Positions 23,771-38,600 of a stretch of 64,000 bases of DNA are shown one piece after another. Numbering within the stretch: position 1 is the first letter of the stretch; the number at the start of each line of letters is the position of its first letter. This stretch comes from Strigamia acuminata. Its lineage: Eukaryota; Arthropoda; Chilopoda; Geophilomorpha; Linotaeniidae. Position numbers and translations under genes: made by a program. Location: positions 26,335,118 to 26,399,117 of the forward strand of contig OX442314.1 in assembly GCA_949358305.1 (NCBI GenBank), given 5' to 3'. Below the pieces are notes generated by a model. The model was not told the origin of the DNA, did no database searches, and worked only from the letters and a program-made list of their open reading frames with translations.

Positions 23771-25426
23771 ATAGTCGATGACCCGTTCCCGGACTTTGAC
23801 TCGTACGACTCGTATTCGAGATGTATTCGAGATGTATTCGAGATGTATTCGAATCGTATTCGAGTCGCATTCGAGATGGTCGATGATTTCCACTCGCTCG
23901 TATACGCGTTGTATACGAGCTCGTATTTTGATCGTAATCGTAAACGAATCGTTTACAAGTCGTATACAAGTTGTATACGACGTGTATACACCTCGTATAC
24001 GAACGAAGTTTGTGAAAACACAATTTCCAAATAAGACGTATGTGACTACTATGTGTTTTCATGTCGTAGTAAGTATCCGGTGGATTTTCCAAACTTCGTT
24101 CGTATACGAGGTGTATACACGTCGTATACAACTTGTATACGACTTGTAAACGATTCGTTTACGATTACGATCAAAATACGAGCTCGTATACAACGCGTAT
24201 ACGAGCGAGTGGAAATCATCGACCATCTCGAATGCGACTCGAATACGATTCGAATACATCTCGAATACATCTCGAATACGAGTCGTATACGAGATGGTCG
24301 ATTTTTGTTTCCCGGACTTTGATTCGTATTCGAGTTGTTACGAGTTCGTATTTTGATCGTATTCGTATTCGAATCGAATTCGAATCGTATTCGAATCGAA
24401 TACGAATCGAATTCGAGTCGTATTCGAGATGGTCGATGATTTCCACTCGCTCGTATACGCGTTGTATACGAGCTCGTATTTTGATCGTAATCGTAAACGA
24501 ATCGTTTACAAGTCGTATACAAGTTGTATACGACGTGTATACACCTCGTATACGAACGAAGTTTGTGAAAACACAATTTCCAAATAAGACGTATGTGACT
24601 ACTATGTGTTTTCATGTCGTAGTAAGTATCCGGTGGATTTTCCAAACTTCGTTCGTATACGAGGTGTATACACGTCGTATACAACTTGTATACGACTTGT
24701 AAACGATTCGTTTACGATTACGATCAAAATACGAGCTCGTATACAACGCGTATACGAGCGAGTGGAAATCATCGACCATCTCGAATGCGACTCGAATACG
24801 ATTCGAATACATCCCGAATACATCTCGAATACGAGTCGTATACGAGATGGTCGATTTTTGTTTCCCGGACTTTGATTCGTATTCGAGTTGTTACGAGTTC
24901 GTATTTTGATCGTATTCGTATTCGAATCGAATTCGAATCGAATACGAATCGAATTCGAGTCGTATTCGAGATGGTCGATGATTTCCACTCGCTCGTATAC
25001 GCGTTGTATACGAGCTCGTATTTTGATCGTAATCGTAAACGAATCGTTTACAAGTCGTATACAAGTTGTATACGACGTGTATACACCTCGTATACGAACG
25101 AAGTTTGTGAAAACACAATTTCCAAATAAGACGTATGTGACTACTATGTGTTTTCATGTCGTAGTAAGTATCCGGTGGATTTTCCAAACTTCGTTCGTAT
25201 ACGAGGTGTATACACGTCGTATACAACTTGTATACGACTTGTAAACGATTCGTTTACGATTACGATCAAAATACGAGCTCGTATACAACGCGTATACGAG
25301 CGAGTGGAAATCATCGACCATCTCGAATGCGACTCGAATACGATTCGAATACATCTCGAATACATCTCGAATACATCTCGAATACGAGTCGTACGAGTCA
25401 AAGTCCGGGAACGGGTCATCGACTAT
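23771..25426. repeat. Q core 2 (centre of the whole palindrome)
   Basis: Same 1656-bp module as core 1 in the same orientation. The symmetry centre of the flanking arms falls in its middle spacer near 24598, and the three same-direction spacers are the part that breaks mirror symmetry. Confidence 0.85.
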
Positions 25427-26095
25427 CTCGTATTCGACTCGAAAACGAGTCGAATACGATTTCGCGTTGAAGAAGGGCAAAACTCGTACTCGACTCGAAA
25501 ACGAGTCGAATACGATTTCGCGTTGAAGAAGGGCAAAACTCGTATTCGACTCGAAAACGAGTCGAATACGATTTCGCGTTGAAGAAGGGCAAAACTCGTA
25601 CTCGACTCGAAAACGAGTCGAATACGATTTCGCGTTGAAGAAGGGCAAAACTCGTATTCGACTCGAAAACGAGTCGAATACGATTTCGCGTTGAAGAAGG
25701 GCAAAACTCGTACTCGACTCGAAAACGAGTCGAATACGATTTCGCGTTGAAGAAGGGCAAAACTCGTACTCGACTCGAAAACGAGTCGAATACGATTTCG
25801 CGTTGAAGAAGGGCAAAACTCGTATTCGACTCGAAAACGAGTCGAATACGATTTCGCGTTGAAGAAGGGCAAAACTCGTACTCGACTCGAAAACGAGTCG
25901 AATACGATTTCGCGTTGAAGAAGGGAAAAATTCGCATTCGACTCGAAAGCGAGTCGAATACGATTTCGCGTTGAAGAAGGGCAAAACTCGTATTCGATTC
26001 GAAAGCGAATCGAATACAATTTTGCGTTGAAAAAGGACAAAAATCGTATTCGATTCGCTTTCGAATCGAATACGAGTTTTGTCCTTTTTCAACGC
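25427..26095. repeat. T array 2' (about 11 units, inverted)
   Basis: Mirror partner of array 2 but five units longer; variant order read inward G A G G A G A G A, as in array 1. Confidence 0.9.
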
Positions 26096-26138
26096 TTGGG
26101 AAAAGGACTCGAATGCGCCTCCACGTTGCAATGCGCAT

Positions 26139-26216
26139 TTGTGTAAACGATGATGGAATCCCCTGCTTAAATACTGGCTATCGCGTCACGTAACAGCAAC
26201 GTGCCACGTCACGTAA
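26139..26216 (-). promoter_or_regulatory. Promoter-like module 2'
   Basis: Inverted module with TATA-like box at 26166-26173, facing left into the central core. Confidence 0.4.
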
Positions 26217-29053
26217 TTGCAACGTGCCGCGCTATGCCACACAATGTGCCGCCGCGATAGGCCATTGAACCCGAATGTGTGTGATGCGAAACGCGCGAGT
26301 ACGCGCGCGGAGAACGCGCGGCAATGCTAGCAACAGGAGCGCAACTGCCCAAGAAATTGCTCAACAATAAAAGGCACGTGGAAGCACGTGCCTGAAACAA
26401 TAGGCACTTCAAATAAAGTTATTGTTAAAAAACGGGCTTGAAAACCAACAATTACACAATAATTAAGGGGCAAGAAATGAACTTTGCTGCAATGCAAAGT
26501 TCTCAAAATACAGAGAAATGAAAGTTACACTTGTATAAAGAATTGACAATGTTTGAAACCAATAAAAACTACAAAAACACACTTGTAAAAAACCCAAAAC
26601 AACACCCAGAATGAATTATTTGACTCAAATTAACCCTAAAACAGTCTTGGAGGTCGTGCAGACGACAGAGTCGGATCGGAAGGTTGCTAAAACCTGACGC
26701 CAAAACTAGCAATGGGACAGCTAGTTAGAAAACAGCTTTTTCATCAATTATGAACGCTGAAAACCTCACCCAGGGGTAGAAAATGATGGAGAGAACGTTT
26801 TCGCCATCTAAAACGGTCTAAAACGGGTCTAAAATGCCTAAACCGGCGCCTGGAACGTGGCGCAGTTGTTGGGTCAAATATTGTCAAAAATCAGTGGAAA
26901 TTTGTCAAATACTGGCAAAAATCTGCTGAAATTTGTCAAAAATTGCCAAATTTTGGCGCAAGTTACGTGAGGTTTGCGCGCATCCAACTATGACAAAAAA
27001 TCCATGCGTGTGCACGCGCGATTTACTGGCGCGTTGGAAGCGTTAAAATAAATTTTTCCAATATCTAACACAATTTGCACCGAATTATGGCAATTTTTGA
27101 CAAATTTACATGGATTTTTGCCAGTATTTGACAAATTTCCACGGATTTTTGACAATATTTGACAAATTCCAGACAAATTTCAGACAAATTTCAATTAATT
27201 TTAGAAATTTTATGAGAAATTTCAGCAAATGTTTGAGGATTGAGGAAATCTTCTGAAATTTGTCAAATATAGGCAAAAATCTTCTGAAATTTGTCAAATA
27301 CAGGCAAAAATCTGCTGAAATTTGTCAAAAATTGCCCAAATTCCGTGCAAGTTTTGCAAGTTTTGCGCGCATCAAATCGTATGCGCGCCTATACTATTGC
27401 ACGAGCGCATTGACGCGTGATGAACACCGACCACGTTTACGAAGTGAATTCGAGCTACAAAAGTATCGAGTCGCCATTCTATGATGGAAAAAAAAAATTA
27501 AGTGTAAACAAACAAAATAAAAACTTTAATATACAAGAAACGTACAATTCCACTCAACTTTGTTTCAAATTTTATTTATTGGATCATTGAAAATAAACAG
27601 TAGTGTTGTGCACTGTACGCTTAAGTGTATACCGGCGATGCGTTGTTTTGTGGTGGGGATTTGCCTCGATAATTGATCTTTTCTCTTTGTTTGCAATATT
27701 TTTTTGGCCTTTTTTGTTGATTTTTCGGTTTGAAATTGTTTTTTTCCGGTGTAATTTAAGTGGTGGAAGGTTGTTGGCGTGTGTTGAGGGTAATTTTGGC
27801 GGTTTTTGGGTCGGGATTAGTGTTTTCTGCGATTTTTGATCGGTATTTGGGGTTTGATGCAGCGGATAGCGCATGCGAATCGCCGTCGACCGTAGCATTA
27901 GCAATTGCAACCTGCCGCGCTATGCCACACAATGTGCCGCCGCGATAGGCCATCGAATCCGAATGTGTGTGATGCGAAACGCGAGTACGCGCGCGGAGAA
28001 CGCGCGGCAATGCTAGCAACAGGAGCGCAACTGCCCAAGAAATTGCTCAACAATAAAAGGCACGTGGAAGCACGTGCCTGAAACAATAGGCACTTCAAAT
28101 AAAGTTATTGTTAAAAAACGGGCTTGAAAACCAACAATTACACAATAATTAAGGGGCAAGAAATGAACTTTGCTGCAATGCAAAGTTCTCAAAATACAGA
28201 GAAATGAAAGTTACACTTGTATAAAGAATTGACAATGTTTGAAACCAATAAAAACTACAAAAACACACTTGTAAAAAACCCAAAACAACCCCCAGAATGA
28301 ATTATTTGACTCAAATTAACCCTAAAACGGTCTTGGAGGTCGTGCAGACGACAGAGTCGGATCGGAAGGTTGCTAAAACCTGACGCCAAAACTAGCAATG
28401 GGACAGCTAGTTAGAAAACAGCTTTTTCATCAATCATGAACGCTGAAAACCTCACCCAGGGGTAGAAAATGATGGAGAGAACGTTTTCGCCATCTAAAAC
28501 GGTCTAAAACGGGTCTAAAATGCCTAAACCGGCGCCTGGAACGTGGCGCAGTTGTTGGGTCAAATATTGTCAAAAATCAGTGGAAATTTGTCAAATACTG
28601 GCAAAAATCTGCTGAAATTTGTCAAAAATTGCCAAATTTTGGCGCAAGTTACGTGAGGTTTGCGCGCATCCAACTATGACGAAAAATCCACGCGTGTGCA
28701 CGCGCGATTTACTGGCGCGTTGGAAGCGTTAAAATAAATTTTTCCAATATCTAACACAATTTGCACCGAATTATGGCAATTTTTGACAAATTTACATGGA
28801 TTTTTGCCAGTATTTGACAAATTTCCACGGATTTTTGACAATATTTGACACATTCAAGACAAATTTCAGACAGATTTCAATTAATTTTAGAAAATGTTTG
28901 AGAAATATCAGCAAATGTTTGAGGATTGAGGAAATCTGCTGAAATTTGTCAAATATAGACAAAAATCTGCTGAAATTTGTCAAATATAGACAAAAATCTG
29001 CTGAAATTTGTAAAAAATTGCCCAAATTCGGTGCAAGTTTTGCAAGTTTGCAA
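26215..29053 (-). repeat. R units, right half of central element
   Basis: Mirror of the R units at 20424-23262, with no length difference seen. Confidence 0.8.
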
Positions 29054-30512
29054 ACAGCAACAAGAATGATGTATTTAATAATTGTTTTTGCATTAGATAT
29101 GTGTTTAATTCGTTTTACCTCGGTTTGTACGGTTCTTGCGCGTAGTGCGCACGTTCAACACGCGGCCACGCGCGTACATCGCGCGTGTTGCGAGCAGGAC
29201 GCAACAAAAGTTTGAGAGACTCGCATTTTACCAAGTCCCCAACTTATTTTACAGTTTTAGTTTAGCTTACCAACTCGCTTGGTAATTTCTGGATCCTGTT
29301 TAAGTGTTTCGTCGGGTTTTGAGCCCATAAACCCGTCTTTTTCCTTGGTAAGCGATTGCGTCGTCTGCTCAGAGCAACTGGCTTTAAGCGGAGATCGCTT
29401 ACACGAGTCTGGAATGAGCGCTTATCACCGCATTCGGCTCCAGTCTTCGTTTCTCGTTGAAAGTTAGCTTGTTGATTCGGGTTTTGGGCGACATTGACTA
29501 AAAAGACCTCGGGAATCGTTCCCACCACTCGGTTTAGTCGTTTTCGAGACCCACAACCTCGAAAACGAAGTTAGAAGTGGCTCAAGGCCACTAGCGTGTC
29601 TGGCAGATAGCCATTTTGGTGATTTACGGGCGTCGGGCCCTTGTTCTTTGTTTCCCGCCTTTGCTCCTTTGTTTTTATTTGGTATTCAAGGTTCCTAAGC
29701 CTACAGTAGATTGGGATTAAATTCCCATGAAGATTTATTAAGTATTCATTGGTAAAAACGAATATTTCCGCCGGCGCGTTTCTCTCATAGGTTTCGGTTC
29801 GCTCGAATCTCATTTTTGAGCGACCCAGCGAATGCGCCAAGTTACAGGCGCCAGCTTAGCAGTTTTAGACTCGTTTTCGACCGTTCTAGTGTCAAAAAAC
29901 GCGTAGAGCACATTTTGCGACCTTTGGAAGTGCTTTTCCGACACCTAAGTGGTCGGAAAAGTGCTCTTCTGAGTTAAGACTCCTTTTGGCATTTTAGCGT
30001 CAGCATAAGAAATTCCTCAAACTTTTATTGAAATCTCTCAAAAATTTCTAAAATTAATTGAAATTTGTCTGAAAATTGTCAAATATTGGCAAAAATCTGC
30101 AGAAATTTGTCAAATACGCGATCGCATTGCGACAGAAAGTCGTTTACGACTCCAATACGCACCCGTGCGTGTTTGTATCGCAACACGAAACTCAAACGCG
30201 CCACCGCGTTGCAAGACAACCAAATTTACAAACGCAAACGCGCATTTGAGACAAAAACGAGTTTATTTTATTCACTCTCGCTTGATCCCCCTTCATCGCG
30301 CCTCGTTGCTCCTGTGAAAAAAATATATGAGAATGCACAGAAATGAACCTTCCAATACTTACATGAAAATTGGCAACCTTGACACAAAACAGTCTATCGA
30401 CACTCCCAACACCACCCCGGACATTTTTCGGAAGAGTATGGTCCACCCGGAATTCCCAGAATAGTCACCCCCAAAATGCGGATTTCGCGGAAGCCAATCC
30501 GCGAAAAGGATA
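29054..30512 (-). repeat. P block, copy 3
   Basis: Inverted P block closing the central element; it ends GCGAAAAGGATA and runs directly into the inverted S block. Confidence 0.8.
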
Positions 30513-32678
30513 TGTTTTTAGCGGCGCGCCGACGCGTGCGACACACGCTTCTGGAGTGCTTAACCTTATGGCGCGCATGCGGATTTTGCGGAGTGCGAAA
30601 GGGACCCCATTTTTAACATTACGGCTGCCTATATGCTGATCCCCTGTTCGCAATTTTGCGGCGGATTTTGCGGATTTTGATCAATCCGCAGAAATTGCAC
30701 TTTACAAGTTTATTTTATGATTTTGTACCATTTTGTAACTTAAAAACACAAATGAACAATGTAATCACTCTATAATGCTGTTGGTTTAATCAGCACATTG
30801 TACTGCACAAAAACGCGCGCGCTCGCGATAGTACATCACCAAATGTACTTGCACTCACTCAAGTGGCATTTTTAGCCATTTTTCGTAGTAAAAATGGCCG
30901 TTTTTCGTCAAAATGGTCATTTTCAGCCATTTTTCATAGTGAAAATGGCTTTCTTCGTCGTTTTTTCTATAAAAAATGGCTGTTTTTCATCAAAAATGGC
31001 CGTTTTCATCATTGAAACGTTATAAAAATGTAACTTTTCAATGGCGTTTTGACGGAACCGATAAATTTTGAAATTTCACACATTGAAACCCTAATACAGG
31101 TGAATTAGTGACGCCTAATTTGTTTTAACAAATAAAGCAAACTACATCTCGCAATTTTGCATCGTACCGCATCACCTCGCCTCATTTCCGGTCTGGAAAA
31201 TTAATGAAAATTAATAAACGCCCCGGCGTTTATTTGAGGCAATACGGCAATACGGCAATTGGAACCCGAAAATAACGTGGGGCTGTGTGAAAACCTGGAT
31301 TTGAATTTCGTCAACGCGCGCGTTGACGCATGGGGAATGTGGGGGTCCCTTCCCAGTCAATTTCACCCCTAAAATATCCCGAAATTGACGATACATGCAT
31401 TTCCAGTTAGAAAAATTGAGCTTCATGTAAATTTTGATTGTTTAGCTTTTTTTTGAAATTTCACCAATTTTCCTTATCTCCAGCTTTCCTCGCTCATTTG
31501 ACACCAAAATGACCTGCATTGAGGATTTTTCCCATAATCCTTTTCGCATGTATGGAGCGCAAACAGTCGCAATAAATGAATTCAGCGGAATTCGACCTTG
31601 AGTTTGCGACGCCATCTTGAATATGAGTAAAAGCACAGTATGGTGTCAATTATTCGAACTGATCGCGGAGCATGGGACAAAAATTGAATAAAAACGAAGA
31701 AATATGATTAAAATTCAACAGAAATCTACACAAAATGATAAAAAATGTATAAACATTGATCAGAAATCGACAAAAATCGACTGAAACCTGACAATAATCA
31801 ATTCAGAATGACAAATAACGATTACAATTGGCAAAAATTGATCAAAAATACAGAAAAATCGATTAAAAACCAGCAAAAAACGAACAGAAATCGATAAAAT
31901 CAATTAAAAATCAACAAATAGCCATTTTGTTTGTTTTTGAACAAATTAAGAACTTTGAAAACACACGACAATTTGAAAAAATAAAAACCGGGGTCAAATA
32001 CGCGCAGCTACTCGTTTGAACGCCGGGGAGGTGTGGGTGATGTGCCTCGAATAAACGCCGGGGCGTTTATTTATTACCAAGGCGGGATGTGAGGCGCGAA
32101 TGAAAGCCCAAGTTGGACATTGCCTCGAATAAACGCCGGGGCATTTATTTATTTCCAAGACGGGAAGTGAGGCGAGATGATGCGGTGCGACGTATTCAAG
32201 GGGGTATTCAAGGCAGTACGCCATGTTTTTCACTATTATTCAAGGCAGTATGCCATGTTTTCCACTATTATTCAAGGCCATGTTTTCCAGTATTTTATTT
32301 TTACCATTTTGTAAGTTTATTGCAATATGTATAAAGTTTATTGCTTTTTGTATGAAGAGTAGTATTCTTTGTGTAATGTGTCTTTATACACATCACACAC
32401 AACGGTTTTTTCTGTTTTCTTCATGTTTATGTTTCGTGTATGCACGTGAAGCCCTGGCACATCTGTCGAACACCTGTACGCATTTGGACGCGCTCAAGGC
32501 GCTACATCGCGTGCTGAAACGCGCTGACGGCGCTACATCACGCATAGTAGCATATATATCACACACATTTCGCGCCCACGACAAAGTACGAACTCATGGC
32601 GATCACCAAAGAACATTTACTTTTCCACACACGTTTTATTTTCTCACAGTCCTGTACACATTTAACTTGCGCGCGCAC
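30513..32678 (-). repeat. S block, right copy
   Basis: Mirror of the left S block with the same small frames and palindromes; coordinates pair to a constant sum of 49477. Confidence 0.75.
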
Positions 32679-35600
32679 TTGCTAATGCTACGGTCGACGG
32701 CGATTCGCATGCGCTATCCGCTGCATCAAACCCCAAATACCGATCAAAAATCGCAGAAAACACTAATCCCGACCCAAAAACCGCCAAAATTACCCTCAAC
32801 ACACGCCAACAACCTTCCACCACTTAAATTACACCGGAAAAAAACAATTTCAAACCGAAAAATCAACAAAAAAGGCCAAAAAAATATTGCAAACAAAGAG
32901 AAAAGATCAATTATCGAGGCAAATCCCCACCACAAAACAACGCATCGCCGGTATACACTTAAGCGTACAGTGCACAACACTACTGTTTATTTTCAATGAT
33001 CCAATAAATAAAATTTGAAACAAAGTTGAGTGGAATTGTACGTTTCTTGTATATTAAAGTTTTTATTTTGTTTGTTTACACTTAATTTTTTTTTTCCATC
33101 ATAGAATGGCGACTCGATACTTTTGTAGCTCGAATTCACTTCGTAAACGTGGTCGGTGTTCATCACGCGTCAATGCGCTCGTGCAATAGTATAGGCGCGC
33201 ATACGATTTGATGCGCGCAAAACTTGCAAAACTTGCACGGAATTTGGGCAATTTTTGACAAATTTCAGCAGATTTTTGCCTGTATTTGACAAATTTCAGA
33301 AGATTTTTGCCTATATTTGACAAATTTCAGAAGATTTCCTCAATCCTCAAACATTTGCTGAAATTTCTCATAAAATTTCAAAAATTAATTGAAATTTGTC
33401 TGAAATTTGTCTGGAATTTGTCAAATATTGTCAAAAATCCGTGGAAATTTGTCAAATACTGGCAAAAATCCATGTAAATTTGTCAAAAATTGCCATAATT
33501 CGGTGCAAATTGTGTTAGATATTGGAAAAATTTATTTTAACGCTTCCAACGCGCCAGTAAATCGCGCGTGCACACGCATGGATTTTTCGTCATAGTTGGA
33601 TGCGCGCAAACCTCACGTAACTTGCGCCAAAATTTGGCAATTTTTGACAAATTTCAGCAGATTTTTGCCAGTATTTGACAAATTTCCACTGATTTTTGAC
33701 AATATTTGACCCAACAACTGCGCCACGTTCCAGGCGCCGGTTTAGGCATTTTAGACCCGTTTTAGACCGTTTTAGATGGCGAAAACGTTCTCTCCATCAT
33801 TTTCTACCCCTGGGTGAGGTTTTCAGCGTTCATGATTGATGAAAAAGCTGTTTTCTAACTAGCTGTCCCATTGCTAGTTTTGGCGTCAGGTTTTAGCAAC
33901 CTTCCGATCCGACTCTGTCGTCTGCACGACCTCCAAGACCGTTTTAGGGTTAATTTGAGTCAAATAATTCATTCTGGGGGTTGTTTTGGGTTTTTTACAA
34001 GTGTGTTTTTGTAGTTTTTATTGGTTTCAAACATTGTCAATTCTTTATACAAGTGTAACTTTCATTTCTCTGTATTTTGAGAACTTTGCATTGCAGCAAA
34101 GTTCATTTCTTGCCCCTTAATTATTGTGTAATTGTTGGTTTTCAAGCCCGTTTTTTAACAATAACTTTATTTGAAGTGCCTATTGTTTCAGGCACGTGCC
34201 TTTTATTGTTGAGCAATTTCTTGGGCAGTTGCGCTCCTGTTGCTAGCATTGCCGCGCGTTCTCCGCGCGCGTACTCGCGTTTCGCATCACACACATTCGG
34301 ATTCGATGGCATATCGCGGCGGCACATTGTGTGGCATAGCGCGGCACGTTGCAATTGCTAATGCTACGGTCGACGGCGATTCGCATGCGCTATCCGCTGC
34401 ATCAAACCCCAAATACCGATAAAAAATCGCAGAAAACACTAATCCCGACCCAAAAACCGCCAAAATTACCCTCAACACACGCCAACAACCTTCCACCACT
34501 TAAATTACACCGGAAAAAAACAATTTCAAACCGAAAAATCAACAAAAAAGGCCAAAAAAATATTGCAAACAAAGAGAAAAGATCAATTATCGAGGCAAAT
34601 CCCCACCACAAAACAACGCATCGCCGGTATACACTTAAGCGTACAGTGCACAACACTACTGTTTATTTTCAATGATCCAATAAATAAAATTTGAAACAAA
34701 GTTGAGTGGAATTGTACGTTTCTTGTATATTAAAGTTTTTATTTTGTTTGTTTACACTTAATTTTTTTTTTCCATCATAGAATGGCGACTCGATACTTTT
34801 GTAGCTCGAATTCACTTCGTAAACGTGGTCGGTGTTCATCACGCGTCAATGCGCTCGTGCAATAGTATAGGCGCGCATACGATTTGATGCGCGCAAAACT
34901 TGCAAAACTTGCACGGAATTTGGGCAATTTTTGACAAATTTCAGCAGATTTTTGCCTGTATTTGACAAATTTCAGAAGATTTTTGCCTATATTTGACAAA
35001 TTTCAGAAGATTTCCTCAATCCTCAAACATTTGCTGAAATTTCTCATAAAATTTCAAAAATTAATTGAAATTTGTCTGAAATTTGTCTGGAATTTGTCAA
35101 ATATTGTCAAAAATCCGTGGAAATTTGTCAAATACTGGCAAAAATCCATGTAAATTTGTCAAAAATTGCCATAATTCGGTGCAAATTGTGTTAGATATTG
35201 GAAAAATTTATTTTAACGCTTCCAACGCGCCAGTAAATCGCGCGTGCACACGCATGGATTTTTCGTCATAGTTGGATGCGCGCAAACCTCACGTAACTTG
35301 CGCCAAAATTTGGCAATTTTTGACAAATTTCAGCAGATTTTTGCCAGTATTTGACAAATTTCCACTGATTTTTGACAATATTTGACCCAACAACTGCGCC
35401 ACGTTCCAGGCGCCGGTTTAGGCATTTTAGACCCGTTTTAGACCGTTTTAGATGGCGAAAACGTTCTCTCCATCATTTTCTACCCCTGGGTGAGGTTTTC
35501 AGCGTTCATGATTGATGAAAAAGCTGTTTTCTAACTAGCTGTCCCATTGCTAGTTTTGGCGTCAGGTTTTAGCAACCTTCCGATCCGACTCTGTCGTCTG

Positions 35601-38600
35601 CACGACCTCCAAGACCGTTTTAGGGTTAATTTGAGTCAAATAATTCATTCTGGGGGTTGTTTTGGGTTTTTTACAAGTGTGTTTTTGTAGTTTTTATTGG
35701 TTTCAAACATTGTCAATTCTTTATACAAGCGTAACTTTCATTTCTCTGTATTTTGAGAACTTTGCATTGCAGCAAAGTTCATTTCTTGCCCCTTAATTAT
35801 TGTGTAATTGTTGGTTTTCAGGCCCATTTTTTAACAATAACTTTATTTGAAGTGCCTATTGTTTCAGGCACGTGCCTTTTATTGTTGAGCAATTTCTTGG
35901 GCAGTTGCGCTCCTGTTGCTAGCATTGCCGCGCGTTCTCCGCGCGCGTACTCGCGTTTCGCATCACACACATTCGGATTCGATGGCATATCGCGGCGGCA
36001 CATTGTGTGGCATAGCGCGGCACGTTGCAATTGCTAATGCTACGGTCGACGGCGTTTCGCATGCGCTATCCGCTGCATCAAACCCCAAATACCGATAAAA
36101 AATCGCAGAAAACACTAATCCCGACCCAAAAACCGCCAAAATTACCCTCAACACACGCCAACAACCTTCCACCACTTAAATTACACCGGAAAAAAACAAT
36201 TTCAAACCGAAAAATCAACAAAAAAGGCCAAAAAAATATTGCAAACAAAGAGAAAAGATCAATTATCGAGGCAAATCCCCACCACAAAACAACGCATCGC
36301 CGGTATACACTTAAGCGTACAGTGCACAACACTACTGTTTATTTTCAATGATCCAATAAATAAAATTTGAAACAAAGTTGAGTGGAATTGTACGTTTCTT
36401 GTATATTAAAGTTTTTATTTTGTTTGTTTACACTTAATTTTTTTTTTCCATCATAGAATGGCGACTCGATACTTTTGTAGCTCGAATTCACTTCGTAAAC
36501 GTGGTCGGTGTTCATCACGCGTCAATGCGCTCGTGCAATAGTATAGGCGCGCATACGATTTGATGCGCGCAAAACTTGCAAAACTTGCACGGAATTTGGG
36601 CAATTTTTGACAAATTTCAGCAGATTTTTGCCTGTATTTGACAAATTTCAGAAGATTTTTGCCTATATTTGACAAATTTCAGAAGATTTCCTCAATCCTC
36701 AAACATTTGCTGAAATTTCTCATAAAATTTCAAAAATTAATTGAAATTTGTCTGAAATTTGTCTGGAATTTGTCAAATATTGTCAAAAATCCGTGGAAAT
36801 TTGTCAAATACTGGCAAAAATCCATGTAAATTTGTCAAAAATTGCCATAATTCGGTGCAAATTGTGTTAGATATTGGAAAAATTTATTTTAACGCTTCCA
36901 ACGCGCCAGTAAATCGCGCGTGCACACGCATGGATTTTTCGTCATAGTTGGATGCGCGCAAACCTCACGTAACTTGCGCCAAAATTTGGCAATTTTTGAC
37001 AAATTTCAGCAGATTTTTGCCAGTATTTGACAAATTTCCACTGATTTTTGACAATATTTGACCCAACAACTGCGCCACGTTCCAGGTGCCGGTTTAGGCA
37101 TTTTAGACCCGTTTTAGACCGTTTTAGATGGCGAAAACGTTCTCTCCATCATTTTCTACCCCTGGGTGAGGTTTTCAGCGTTCATGATTGATGAAAAAGC
37201 TGTTTTCTAACTAGCTGTCCCATTGCTAGTTTTGGCGTCAGGTTTTAGCAACCTTCCGATCCGACTCTGTCGTCTGCACGACCTCCAAGACCGTTTTAGG
37301 GTTAATTTGAGTCAAATAATTCATTCTGGGGGTTGTTTTGGGTTTTTTACAAGTGTGTTTTTGTAGTTTTTATTGGTTTCAAACATTGTCAATTCTTTAT
37401 ACAAGTGTAACTTTCATTTCTCTGTATTTTGAGAACTTTGCATTGCAGCAAAGTTCATTTCTTGCCCCTTAATTATTGTGTAATTGTTGGTTTTCAAGCC
37501 CGTTTTTTAACAATAACTTTATTTGAAGTGCCTATTGTTTCAGGCACGTGCTTCCACGTGCCTTTTATTGTTGAGCAATTTCTTGGGCAGTTGCGCTCCT
37601 GTTGCTAGCATTGCCGCGCGTTCTCCGCGCGCGTACTCGCGTTTCGCATCACACACATTCGGATTCGATGGCCTATCGCGGCGGCACATTGTGTGGCATA
37701 GCGCGGCAGGTTGCAATTGCTAATGCTACGGTCGACGGCGATTCGCATGCGCTATCCGCTGCATCAAACCCCAAATACCGATCAAAAATCGCAGAAAACA
37801 CTAATCCCGACCCAAAAACCGCCAAAATTACCCTCAACACACGCCAACAACCTTCCACCACTTAAATTACACCGGAAAAAAACAATTTCAAACCGAAAAA
37901 TCAACAAAAAAGGCCAAAAAAATATTGCAAACAAAGAGAAAAGATCAATTATCGAGGCAAATCCCCACCACAAAACAACGCATCGCCGGTATACACTTAA
38001 GCGTACAGTGCACAACACTACTGTTTATTTTCAATGATCCAATAAATAAAATTTGAAACAAAGTTGAGTGGAATTGTACGTTTCTTGTATATTAAAGTTT
38101 TTATTTTGTTTGTTTACACTTAATTTTTTTTTTCCATCATAGAATGGCGACTCGATACTTTTGTAGCTCGAATTCACTTCGTAAACGTGGTCGGTGTTCA
38201 TCACGCGTCAATGCGCTCGTGCAATAGTATAGGCGCGCATACGATTTGATGCGCGCAAAACTTGCAAAACTTGCACGGAATTTGGGCAATTTTTGACAAA
38301 TTTCAGCAGATTTTTGCCTGTATTTGACAAATTTCAGAAGATTTTTGCCTATATTTGACAAATTTCAGAAGATTTCCTCAATCCTCAAACATTTGCTGAA
38401 ATTTCTCATAAAATTTCTAAAATTAATTGAAATTTGTCTGAAATTTGTCTGGAATTTGTCAAATATTGTCAAAAATCCGTGGAAATTTGTCAAATACTGG
38501 CAAAAATCCATGTAAATTTGTCAAAAATTGCCATAATTCGGTGCAAATTGTGTTAGATATTGGAAAAATTTATTTTAACGCTTCCAACGCGCCAGTAAAT

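Larger units (their letters stand above)
18965..30512. mobile_element. Candidate foldback element P-R-T-Q-T'-R'-P'
   Basis: This is the smallest unit bounded by the P terminus on both sides: P, two R units, promoter-like module, T array (6 units), Q core, T' array (11 units), R units, P. The arms are about 5.7 kb. Both ends read TA then TCCTTTTCGCGG, so TA may be the target dinucleotide. Long internally repetitive inverted arms around a small core resemble the architecture of Drosophila Foldback-type elements, but I recognise no transposase and no homology. It would be non-autonomous. The composite at 3881-46656 looks like this unit nested with partial copies. Mobility is inference. Confidence 0.45.
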
